From positions 930,001-994,000 of the forward strand of contig NZ_MUJK01000001.1 of assembly GCF_002906155.1 (NCBI RefSeq): DNA of 64,000 nucleotides, read 5' to 3'. This DNA is from Pseudomonas laurylsulfativorans (GTDB lineage: Bacteria; Pseudomonadota; Gammaproteobacteria; Pseudomonadales; Pseudomonadaceae). The position numbers and the translations under genes are program-made. Under the pieces are notes generated by a model, which searched no databases, was not told where the DNA came from, and saw only the letters and a program-made list of their open reading frames with translations. Within the stretch, counting starts at the first letter, position 1. Each line of letters begins with the position of its first letter. Below, piece by piece: positions 25,901-34,218 of this stretch.

Positions 25901-27856
25901 CGCGTCGTTCTCGGCTTCGCCACGCACGATGTGGACAAAGGCGTCCTGCAGCGTGTCGTTGAGTTGCTGGATGTCGAGTTCCAGGCCTTCGGCGGCAGTG
26001 AACGCGAAATCGTGAATCCAGAACTCGCGGCCACTGTTGTGGCGCAGGCGGTACGGGAACTCACCCAGCACGCGCAGGCCGAGGTTTTCCAGGATCGGAA
26101 GGACGTCGGACAACGCCAGCGGGGTATCGGCGTGGTACAGCTTGCAGTGCAGCATGCGCTGGCCGGAAACCTGGCCCAGCGGCTGGTAGAAGCTCATCAC
26201 CAGCGGATTTTTTTCGTTCAGGCTCAGCAGGTGCTGCATGTCGACCACAGCCGAATGGGCTGCGAAACGCTCGCGGTAACCGGCCGGGAAGCCTTTCGGG
26301 AAGTCGGCCAGCACGTTGGTGCCGTGCGCTTCGCCGAAGCTTTCAACGGTCAGGGCGGCGTAGTCGTCCTGCCAACTGCGGCAGGCCTGCACGACTTCTT
26401 TTTCCAGCAGCAGCGGGTCGATGTCGAGGCGGTTTTTCGGGTCGACGCGCAGGATCAGTTGCACGCGGGCCAGCACGGACTCGGAGAAGAAGGTCCAGAA
26501 CTCGCAATCGGTCGCTTTCAGGCGATCCATCAGCACTTGCTGGATCTTCTGGCGCACTTCGGTGGAGTAGATGTCACGCGGCACGTAGGCCAGGCAGTAG
26601 CAGAAGCGGCCGTACGGGTCTTTGCGCAGAAACACGCGAATCTTGTTGCGCTCCTGGATCTGCACGATCGACATCACGGTGCTGAACAGCTCGTCCACCG
26701 GGGTTTGGAACAGATCGTCGCGCGGCAGCACTTCGAGCACCTGCGCCAGTTCCTTGCCCAGGTGAGCCTTGGCCTGGAAGCCGGAACGGTGTTCGATTTC
26801 CTCGACCTTGCGGCGGATGTACGGGATCACCCGCACGCTCTCGCCATACACCGACGAGGTGTACAGGCCCATGAAACGGCATTCCTTGATGACCTTGCCG
26901 TTGGCATCGATTTCGCGGATCGATACGTAGTCCGGGTAAGCCGGACGGTGCACACGGCTTGGGTGCGCGGCCTTGGCGAACGACAGCAGGGTCGGTTCGC
27001 GCAGGTAGTTCACGGCGTAGTCTTCGATGCGCAGGTCATCGTAGGTCAGGCCGGCACGCAGCAGCTTGGTCAGGCCAAGGAAGGACTCCTTGTCGTAGAC
27101 GATGTGGCCGCCATCGGTTTCATCGCTGACCACGAACTCTTCGTAGCCGAGGAAGGTGAAGTGGTTGCCCACCAGCCATTCCAGAAAGCTCTTGATTTCG
27201 TTCTTCTCGTCGGCGTCGACGGCGAACTGGCTGTTGTCCAGCTTGGTCAGGATGTCCTGGACCTTGGCCTTCATCGGCTCGAAATCGCCGACGGCCACGC
27301 GGACTTCACCGAGCACCTGCTCCAGTTCCTTGCTCAGAACGTTGAGCTCGGCGGTGTTGGCGCAGCGATCAATTTCCAGGTACATCAGCGACTCTTGCTG
27401 AATGTCGTCGCCCTGGGTGCCTTTAGGCAGGATTTCGAGCAACTCGCCCTTGCTGCCACGACGCACGCTCAGCACGGTGGTTTGCAGGGTATGGATGCTG
27501 TAGCCGCGGCGGTTCAGCTCGGTACGCACCGAGTCCACCAGGAATGGCAGGTCGTGGTGCAACACTTCGACCGCGGTGTGGGTCGACTGCCAGCCGTGGC
27601 GTTCGTAATCGGGGTTGAAGACGCGTACTTGCGGTTGCGCGTGATCAAAGCGCTCAAGCAGGCGCCATGCAGAAAGGGTGCAGCCAGCAAGGTCGGACAA
27701 CCGACGCTGGGTCAGCTCGTCAAGGGAAATGATGCCGAAGAATTGTTCAGCGAACAGCGCCACTTGTGGCAGTGCCTGTTCACTGATGTGCTGCGCCAGT
27801 GCCGCTTGCAGTTGGTGCTGGAAGTCGGCTTTGCTGGCTGCGGTGAAGAACGCCAT
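22961..27856 (-). CDS. gdhB: NAD-dependent glutamate dehydrogenase, 180-kDa class
   Basis: 1631 residues from ATG 27856; an upstream in-frame ATG (27904) would add 16 residues with no family likeness. Length agrees with the ~1620-residue L_180 class known from Pseudomonas aeruginosa. The catalytic dehydrogenase core lies in the third quarter: [53 protein letters not shown] and [26 protein letters not shown]. Large N- and C-terminal regulatory extensions are typical. The enzyme deaminates glutamate to 2-oxoglutarate with NAD and serves catabolism of glutamate and arginine. It is monocistronic, with a 500-nt upstream gap and its own terminator. Confidence 0.97.
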   Translation of the reverse strand: [1631 protein letters not shown]

Positions 27857-28359
27857 CTGTGGTACTCCGCTTGGGCTTGTTATTGATGAAAGCGTCGCGT
27901 GCAAAACCCCTTTCGGGGTGGTCCGTCACCCGGCTCCTGATTCTCGGGCAGAGGAAACAGGGTGACAGGTGGGTGAAGCTGGACGAGACACTCAGGTCAC
28001 ATTCACCTTCCGTGAATGGGCATCTGCAAAAACGACTGGGCCGGGTGCAGCGCAATGTCTTTACGGGTGCTCATCCGTTGCGCAGCTTAACGAGTGCGGC
28101 AAGGCCCATGCTTGCGGTGCTGCGACATATTCGGTCATCGGCACGCAGCTCAAGGCATGCGCATCGAACAACACTAGCATTCACACAGAAAAATGACGGT
28201 TTTCCGTCCGGTTTTACGGGACATGCGTACCAGAAATGACCAGTTACACTCTGGCCGTTCACGGCATGGCCACTCACACGTGGCCGAGCAGAAATGTGCG
28301 CGGGCTGGCAGAATCGCCCTTTGTTGCGTTTACCACGCTCGTCGAGCCAGGAATTTCCC
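27857..28359. other. Intergenic region between gdhB and the DUF-like small gene
   Basis: About 500 bp without a convincing gene. It must hold the promoters of gdhB (leftward) and of the 28360 gene (rightward). It contains a small hairpin CCCCTTTCGGGG near 27906 and a more AT-rich stretch around 28165-28250, but I cannot fix promoters or operators by eye. Confidence 0.6.
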
Positions 28360-28713
28360 ATGAAAATGAAAACCGCCCTATTGATCGTCAACCCCTGCGA
28401 CGAAGAAGAAGACAACATGGCCATGCTCTGCTGCCACAGCGACCAGGGCGAAATGTTCCTGATGAGCCGCTACCCGGATGAAGACGAGCTGGAAATCACC
28501 CTCGATGGCGAACCCTCGACCCTTGATGGCGTGAAAGTCACCCTCAGCCCTTCCCTGCTGAAGATAGAAATTGCGGCGGCGGATGCTGATGCGTTGAATG
28601 GGGATGATGTGCTGGAAATCACCTTTGATGCTGATATGACGGACCTGGCTGAAGTGGAAGAAACCTTGCAGAACATTCTCAAGGGCACCGGGACTTACAT
28701 CAGCGAGCTCTGA
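28360..28713 (+). CDS. Small acidic conserved hypothetical protein
   Basis: 117 residues from ATG 28360 with CAGGAA upstream. The protein is very acidic (NPCDEEEDNMAMLCCHSDQGEMFLMSRYPDEDELEITLDGE) and ends in an EVEETLQNILKGTGTY stretch. No signal peptide or membrane segment. I do not recognise a family; the pattern of beta strands and acidic loops suggests a small cytosolic binding protein. It is alone between the gdhB upstream region and a REPIN. Confidence 0.8.
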   Translation: MKMKTALLIVNPCDEEEDNMAMLCCHSDQGEMFLMSRYPDEDELEITLDGEPSTLDGVKVTLSPSLLKIEIAAADADALNGDDVLEITFDADMTDLAEVEETLQNILKGTGTYISEL

Positions 28714-28726
28714 TAGCGTCTGGGCG

Positions 28727-28828
28727 GCCCTCATCGCGAGCAGGCTCGCTCCCACAGGGGAACTCCAGCGGACGCGTAACTTGAATCCGGCACTATCCCA
28801 ATGTAGGAGCGAGCCTGCTCGCGAAAGC
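28727..28828. repeat. REPIN (GCGAGCAGGCTCGC class)
   Basis: Inverted TCGCGAGCAGGCTCGCTCCC and direct GTAGGAGCGAGCCTGCTCGCG units about 50 bp apart between the small acidic gene and the second Bat module. Confidence 0.92.
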
Positions 28829-29006
28829 AGTCGAAAGAACACCACCACTCTCCCGCCCTGTAAAATTCAAGCAACTTTGCCAACCATTTCCCGCACTTTG
28901 CGCAAAATGCCGTTAGTCGCCGCCCCCCGCGATGGATTAAAGTAACGCCCCCAGCCCTGGCGTATTTCGAACGTCCTCGGCCACCCTTTTGCAGGAACAG
29001 TCATCG

Positions 29007-29966
29007 ATGGAACATCGTGAAGCGCTGCTCGCGCTGCGAACCTTTCTTTCAACGCAGATTCTCGGCCAGGAAAAGCTCATCGAGCGCTTGCTCATCGCCC
29101 TGCTCGCCGACGGCCACATGCTGGTCGAAGGCGCCCCTGGCCTGGCCAAGACCAAGGCCATCAAAGAACTCGCCGAAGGCATCGAAGCTCAGTTCCACCG
29201 CATCCAGTTCACCCCTGACCTGTTGCCGGCCGACATTACCGGAACGGAAATCTATCGCCCGGAAACCGGCAGTTTCGTGTTCCAGCAAGGCCCGATCTTC
29301 CACAACCTGGTTCTGGCCGACGAAATCAACCGTGCCCCGGCCAAGGTGCAGTCTGCGCTGCTCGAAGCCATGGGCGAGCGGCAAGTCAGTGTCGGGCGCA
29401 GCACCTATGAGCTGTCGCCGCTGTTTCTGGTGATGGCCACACAGAACCCGATCGAGCAGGAAGGCACCTACCCGCTTCCGGAAGCGCAGCTCGACCGTTT
29501 CCTGATGCACGTAAAAATCGGTTTCCCGGACGCGACGGTTGAACGCAAGATCCTGCAACAGGCCCGCGGCGAAGCCCTGAACGGTGAAGCCAAGCCTGAG
29601 CGTCGGGTGACCCAGCAGACGATTTTCGCCGCACGCAAGGAAATCCTGGGGTTGTACATGGCCGACGCCGTAGAGGAGTACCTGGTACAGCTGGTCATGG
29701 CCACCCGCATCCCGGCCAAGTTCGACCCGGAGATGGCCGAGTGGATCGCCTACGGCGCCAGCCCGCGCGGCTCGATTGCCCTGGACCGCTGCGCCCGTGC
29801 CCACGCCTGGCTCGCCGGCCGCGACTTTGTCAGTCCGGAAGACATCCAGGCCGTACTGTTCGACGTGCTGCGCCATCGCATCATTCTCTCCTTTGAAGCC
29901 GAAGCCGCTGGCATCGATCAGGACCGGGTGGTCCAGCGGATTCTCGACGTCGTAGCCGTCGCTTGA
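29007..29966 (+). CDS. MoxR-family AAA+ ATPase (Bat module 2)
   Basis: 319 residues from ATG 29007. The P-loop is canonical (EGAPGLAKT, residues 41-49), Walker B is LVLADE, and the MoxR signature INRAPAKVQSALLEAMGERQ and sensor VMATQNPIEQEGTYPLPEAQLDRFL are intact. It is the first gene of a second six-gene Bat module with the same order as module 1. Sequence similarity to the 438-1418 protein is obvious across the whole length but many surface residues differ, so it is an old duplication or separate acquisition. The TGA overlaps a TTG in the frame of the next gene. Confidence 0.94.
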   Translation: MEHREALLALRTFLSTQILGQEKLIERLLIALLADGHMLVEGAPGLAKTKAIKELAEGIEAQFHRIQFTPDLLPADITGTEIYRPETGSFVFQQGPIFHNLVLADEINRAPAKVQSALLEAMGERQVSVGRSTYELSPLFLVMATQNPIEQEGTYPLPEAQLDRFLMHVKIGFPDATVERKILQQARGEALNGEAKPERRVTQQTIFAARKEILGLYMADAVEEYLVQLVMATRIPAKFDPEMAEWIAYGASPRGSIALDRCARAHAWLAGRDFVSPEDIQAVLFDVLRHRIILSFEAEAAGIDQDRVVQRILDVVAVA

Positions 29967-29971
29967 CCCCG

Positions 29972-30916
29972 ATGAACGCCAGCCTGCCGCCCGAGCCGGG
30001 CATTCGTGTCAGCCTCGCCGAGCTGATCGAGATGCGCCATCGCGTGCGCGAAGTGCAGTTGTTCTCCACGCCGAGCCAGCGCAGCCCGCTGATCGGCCTG
30101 CACCATTCCAAATTGCGCGGGCGTGGCGTCGACTTCGATCAGGTGCGGGTCTATCAGGCCGGCGACGACGTACGCACCATTGACTGGCGCGTGACCGCGC
30201 GCACTCAGGAGCCTCACACCAAACTGTTCCACGAAGAACGCGAGCGGCCAATTTTCATCATGGTCGAACAAAGTCGTCGGCTGTTTTTCGGTTCGGGCCT
30301 GATGTTCAAGTCGGTGCTCGCCGCCCAGGCTGCGAGCCTGATCGGTTGGGCCGCCCTGGGGCACAACGACCGGGTCGGCGGGCTGGTGTTTGGCGATAAT
30401 GAGCACTACGAAATCAAGCCCCGGCGCAGCAAGCAAAGCCTGCTGCAGTTGCTCAACCGGCTGGTGCGGGTCAACCAGTCGCTCAATACCGAAGGCGAGC
30501 CGGACCGCGACGCCTTTGGCATTGCCTTGCGCCGTGCCCGGGAAGTGTCCCGCCCGGGCAGCCTGGTGATCGTGATCTGCGACGAACGCGCACTGTCAGA
30601 AAGTGCCGAGCAACAGTTGAGCCTGTTATCGCGACATTGCGACCTGTTGCTGCTGCCGGTGTCGGACCCACTGGATCATGCCCTGCCCGCCGCCGGGCTG
30701 TTGCGTTTCGCCGAACGGGGTGCGCAACTGGAGCTCGACACGCTCAATTTCGACCTGCGCCAGACTTACCGGGCCCAGGCCGAAGCACGCATCGCTCGCT
30801 GGGAACTGCTCGCACAGAAGCTGCGTGTACTGTTGATGCCTCTGAGCACTCAGAGCGAGATGGTCGAGCAATTGCGCGAATACCTGAACCCACAGAATTC
30901 GGGGAAAGGTCGATGA
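29972..30916 (+). CDS. DUF58 domain protein (Bat module 2)
   Basis: 314 residues if ATG 29972 is used; a TTG at 29963, overlapping the MoxR stop, would add three residues and cannot be excluded. The DUF58 signature is clear: LRGRGVDFDQVRVYQAGDDVRTIDWRVTARTQEPHTKLFHEERERP. A VWA-like strand follows (IFIMVEQSRRLFFGSG). It overlaps the DUF4381 gene by 4 nt (ATGA). Presumed to work with the MoxR ATPase and VWA partners; no enzymatic motif is seen. Confidence 0.9.
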   Translation: MNASLPPEPGIRVSLAELIEMRHRVREVQLFSTPSQRSPLIGLHHSKLRGRGVDFDQVRVYQAGDDVRTIDWRVTARTQEPHTKLFHEERERPIFIMVEQSRRLFFGSGLMFKSVLAAQAASLIGWAALGHNDRVGGLVFGDNEHYEIKPRRSKQSLLQLLNRLVRVNQSLNTEGEPDRDAFGIALRRAREVSRPGSLVIVICDERALSESAEQQLSLLSRHCDLLLLPVSDPLDHALPAAGLLRFAERGAQLELDTLNFDLRQTYRAQAEARIARWELLAQKLRVLLMPLSTQSEMVEQLREYLNPQNSGKGR

Positions 30917-31407
30917 GCAGCCTTGATCAACTGCAACCGCTGATATCCCCGCCACCGGTGGAGTTCTGGCCACCGGCACCGGGTTGGTGGCTGCTGCTTT
31001 TAGTGGTGCCACTGATCGGTCTGGGCCTGTGGAAGCTGCGTCGCTTTATTCCGAGCAAGCGCCCCGTGGTTCGTGCCGAGCAGCCGCTTGACCCGGTGCG
31101 CCTTGCTGCCCTGGCGGAGCTGGCGCTGATGCCCAAGCCTTACGATGGTGCGCCGGCCGGTGCCTGGCTGCAGCAACTCAACGGCTTGCTCAAGCGTCTG
31201 TGCCGCAACCACTACCCCTACAGCCAGAGCCATACCCTCAACGGCCGCAAGTGGCTGGCATTCCTCGACAATCGCTGCCCGGCGGCCGGCCTGACCCGCT
31301 GGATGGTGCTGGTCGAAGGCGCCTACAAACCGGAATGCAAACTCGACGACAAGGCCATCGCCGGCCTGACCCAGGCCGTGGACACATGGATTCGCAAGCA
31401 TGTTTGA
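30913..31407 (+). CDS. DUF4381 membrane protein (Bat module 2)
   Basis: 164 residues, start overlapping the DUF58 stop. One membrane segment at about 24-42 (GWWLLLLVVPLIGLGLW) precedes a cytoplasmic helical domain (AWLQQLNGLLKRLCRNHYPYSQSHTLNGRKWLAFLDNRC). It provides the uninterrupted comparison for the REPIN-bearing homologue at 2347-2937. The end overlaps the VWA gene by 8 nt. Confidence 0.88.
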   Translation: MSSLDQLQPLISPPPVEFWPPAPGWWLLLLVVPLIGLGLWKLRRFIPSKRPVVRAEQPLDPVRLAALAELALMPKPYDGAPAGAWLQQLNGLLKRLCRNHYPYSQSHTLNGRKWLAFLDNRCPAAGLTRWMVLVEGAYKPECKLDDKAIAGLTQAVDTWIRKHV

Positions 31408-32482
31408 ATTCGCCTGGCCGTGGATTTTTGCCCTGTTGCCGCTGCCGTGGCTGATGCGCATCCTATTGCCAGTGGCCGACAGTGGTGAACCGGCGCTCAA
31501 GGTCAGCTTCCTCAGCGATCTCGAAGGCCTTGCCGGACGTCGCGCCCGGGCCAACCTGCCGGCATGGCGCCAGCAGGCACCGTTCATTTTGCTGTGGCTG
31601 TTGCTGCTGGTCGCGGCGGCACGTCCGCAGTGGCTCGGCGACCCCTTGCCGATCGCCGCCAGCGGCCGTGATCTGCTGGTGGCGGTAGACGTTTCCGGCT
31701 CCATGGATTTCCCTGACATGCAGTGGCAGGACGAAGAGGTGAGTCGTCTCTCGCTGGTCCAGCATCTGCTCGGGGACTTTCTCGAAAGTCGCGAGGGTGA
31801 CCGAGTCGGCCTGATCCTGTTCGGCAGCCAGGCCTATGTGCAGGCACCGCTGACATTCGACCGGCACACCGTGCGCGTCTGGCTCGACGAAGCGCGCATC
31901 GGCATTGCCGGCAAAAACACCGCCATCGGCGATGCAATCGGTCTGGCCCTCAAACGCCTGCGTTTGCGTCCAGCCACAAGCCGCGTGCTGATACTGGTGA
32001 CCGACGGCGCCAACAATGGCGGTGAAATCGACCCGCTCACCGCTGCACGGCTGGCAGCCAAGGAAGGCGTGAGAATCTACCCGATCGGCATCGGTGCCGA
32101 TCCTGAGCAAAGTGGCACGGTCGGTTTTCTCGGCCTCAATCCAAGCCTGGACCTGGACGAACCTGCCCTGCGGGCCATTGCCGTGGCCACCGGCGGCCAG
32201 TACTTCCGCGCTCACGACGGCAAGGAGCTGCAGGCTATCAAGGACACCCTTGACCAACTCGAGCCAGTGGCCCAGCAACCCACCCAGGCCCGCCCGACTC
32301 AAGCGCTGTACCACTGGCCGCTGGCCCTGGCGCTGTGGTTGAGCATGCTACTGGTGGCCCCCGTACTCTGGCCGGACAACCCCTTGCAACGCCTGTTTAC
32401 CAAGGATCTGTTTTTGCAATCCCAACTGCTGCCTGACTGGCGCCAGCGTCTCAAACGCCTGCGCCTGCGGAGGCGTCGATGA
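31400..32482 (+). CDS. VWA domain membrane protein, BatA-like (Bat module 2)
   Basis: 360 residues. Membrane segments at about 7-20, 58-76 and around 310-328 frame the VWA domain. The MIDAS is intact: D97-V-S99-G-S101, with the later TDGANN. A longer C-terminal tail than module 1 (basic, RLKRLRLRRRR at the end). It should be an inner-membrane protein with the metal-binding VWA domain outside the cytoplasm. The stop overlaps the next start (ATGA). Confidence 0.92.
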   Translation: MFEFAWPWIFALLPLPWLMRILLPVADSGEPALKVSFLSDLEGLAGRRARANLPAWRQQAPFILLWLLLLVAAARPQWLGDPLPIAASGRDLLVAVDVSGSMDFPDMQWQDEEVSRLSLVQHLLGDFLESREGDRVGLILFGSQAYVQAPLTFDRHTVRVWLDEARIGIAGKNTAIGDAIGLALKRLRLRPATSRVLILVTDGANNGGEIDPLTAARLAAKEGVRIYPIGIGADPEQSGTVGFLGLNPSLDLDEPALRAIAVATGGQYFRAHDGKELQAIKDTLDQLEPVAQQPTQARPTQALYHWPLALALWLSMLLVAPVLWPDNPLQRLFTKDLFLQSQLLPDWRQRLKRLRLRRRR

Positions 32483-34218
32483 GTGTGCTGTGGCCCTACT
32501 GGTTCCGTCCCTGGTGGCTGCTGTTGCTGCCGGTGCTTGGCTGGTTGCTCTGGCAACTCTGGCACCGCAAGAAACGCGCCGGGCGCTGGCAGATGATCCT
32601 GCCGCCGGCCTTCCACGCCGCACTGCTCAGCGGTGGCAGTGGACGTGACAGCAAATTGCCTTGGGTCGCCCTCGGTCTCGCGTGGCTGTTGACCGTGCTC
32701 GCCCTGCTGGGTCCGAGCTGGCAGCGTGTCGAGCAGACCAGTCAAAAGCCCGCTGACCCTCTGGTGGTGATTCTCGAGCTGACCCCGGAAATGCTCGCCA
32801 CCGACGTCATGCCCAACCGACTCGAACAGGCGCGACGCAAGTTGTTCGATCTGCTGCAGATTCGCAGCGACGCGCAAACCGCCATCGTCGTCTACGCCGG
32901 CAGTGCCCATACGCTGGTACCGCTGTCGGATGATCTTTCCACCAGCCGCAATCTGCTGGATGCACTAAAACCGTCGTTGATGCCAGAGGCCGGTCATCGC
33001 GCCGATCTGGCTGTGATCAAGGCCCTGGCGCTGCTCAAACAGGCAGCTCTCGGCGACGGCCGGATCCTGCTGATGGGTTCGTCCCTGACTGAACAGGAAC
33101 GGCTGGGCATCCGTCACGCGCTGAACGGCAAATCGACTCAATTTCTGATGCTCGGCATCGGCACCGCCGAAGGCTCGCCCATCACCCAGGAGGACGGTAG
33201 TTTCCTCAAGGATGAACAAGGGGCCATTCTCGTGCCGCGCCTCGACGAGCCAGGCTTGAAAAGCTTTGCCGGCGACCTGGATGGACGCTTTCGCCAGGCA
33301 CGCCTGGACGATAGTGACCTGCATGCCCTTGGCCTGTTCGACGGCCCACGCAATTTGCGCAACGACGGTCAGACCCTGCGCCTGGACACCTGGGCCGATC
33401 AAGGTTACTGGCTGCTACTACCGCTCCTGTTGCTCGCGGCCTGCGCGGGACGTCGCGGCTGGCTGCTCTGCCTGCCGCTGCTATTGGCGCTGCCGCAGCC
33501 GGGCTACGCTTTCGACCTCGCAGACCTGTGGCTGCGTCCTGATCAACAAGGCCTGCACTTACTCAAACAAAAGCGCCCGGCCGAAGCCGCCCGGCGTTTC
33601 GAAGACCATCAGTGGCAAGGCGTGGCGCTCTATGAAGCTGGAGACTACGCCAGCGCCGCCGAGCGGTTCGCCGAAGGCAACGATGCCCACGCCCACTACA
33701 ATCGGGGCAATGCCCTGGCCAAAGGCGGTGAGCTGGAGGCCGCCCTGGACGCTTACGAACAGGCACTGGAACGACAACCGGATTTGCGCCCGGCGCTGAC
33801 CAACAAAGCGCTGGTGGAACGTCTGCTCAAGGAAAAAAACACGCCACCCCCTGCCGAGCCAGACAAAGCCGAGAACACCCGGCCCGAAGCCCAAACGCAG
33901 GAACCACCGCCCGGTGTTGCGGCCCAACCCGAGAGCAGCGGCGAACCGAACACCAGTGAGCAGCCGGCCAGGCCGGGCGAGGCGCAACCGCCCACCGCGC
34001 CGCCGAAACCGGGGGCCAACGAAGTACCGGGCAGCGAATTGGGTGACGAACAACACACTACACCGCCCCTGCGTCCGGCCTCCGACAGCATCGAAGGCGA
34101 GCAGCGCCAGGCACTGGAACAGTGGCTGCGGCAAATCCCGGATGACCCTGGTGAATTGCTGCGGCGCAAATTCTGGTACGAACAGCAACAACATCAGGAT
34201 CAGGAAGAAACTCGATGA
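32479..34218 (+). CDS. VWA-TPR membrane protein with degenerate MIDAS (Bat module 2)
   Basis: 579 residues. Two N-terminal membrane segments (about 12-28 and 60-78) precede a VWA-like domain. At the position of the MIDAS DxSxS the sequence is E100-L-T102-P-E104 (VVILELTPEMLATD), so the metal-binding residues are replaced. Another membrane segment lies near 307-330. TPR units follow (about 372-450: HAHYNRGNALAKGGELEAALDAY). The long C-terminal part is Pro/Glu-rich and low-complexity. It corresponds to the BatB/BatC fusion of module 1, where the MIDAS is intact. The end overlaps the BatD gene (ATGA). Confidence 0.92.
   Translation: MSVLWPYWFRPWWLLLLPVLGWLLWQLWHRKKRAGRWQMILPPAFHAALLSGGSGRDSKLPWVALGLAWLLTVLALLGPSWQRVEQTSQKPADPLVVILELTPEMLATDVMPNRLEQARRKLFDLLQIRSDAQTAIVVYAGSAHTLVPLSDDLSTSRNLLDALKPSLMPEAGHRADLAVIKALALLKQAALGDGRILLMGSSLTEQERLGIRHALNGKSTQFLMLGIGTAEGSPITQEDGSFLKDEQGAILVPRLDEPGLKSFAGDLDGRFRQARLDDSDLHALGLFDGPRNLRNDGQTLRLDTWADQGYWLLLPLLLLAACAGRRGWLLCLPLLLALPQPGYAFDLADLWLRPDQQGLHLLKQKRPAEAARRFEDHQWQGVALYEAGDYASAAERFAEGNDAHAHYNRGNALAKGGELEAALDAYEQALERQPDLRPALTNKALVERLLKEKNTPPPAEPDKAENTRPEAQTQEPPPGVAAQPESSGEPNTSEQPARPGEAQPPTAPPKPGANEVPGSELGDEQHTTPPLRPASDSIEGEQRQALEQWLRQIPDDPGELLRRKFWYEQQQHQDQEETR

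Noticed and set aside
23129..27886. 1585-codon open frame antisense to gdhB
   Set aside because: Shadow frame produced by GC-rich third positions of gdhB; its translation is low in complexity variety, with no recognisable domain, while the minus-strand product is a clear glutamate dehydrogenase.
28737..28828. REPIN as terminator hairpin of the 28360 gene
   Set aside because: No T-run follows either unit; the sequence is the common REP class.
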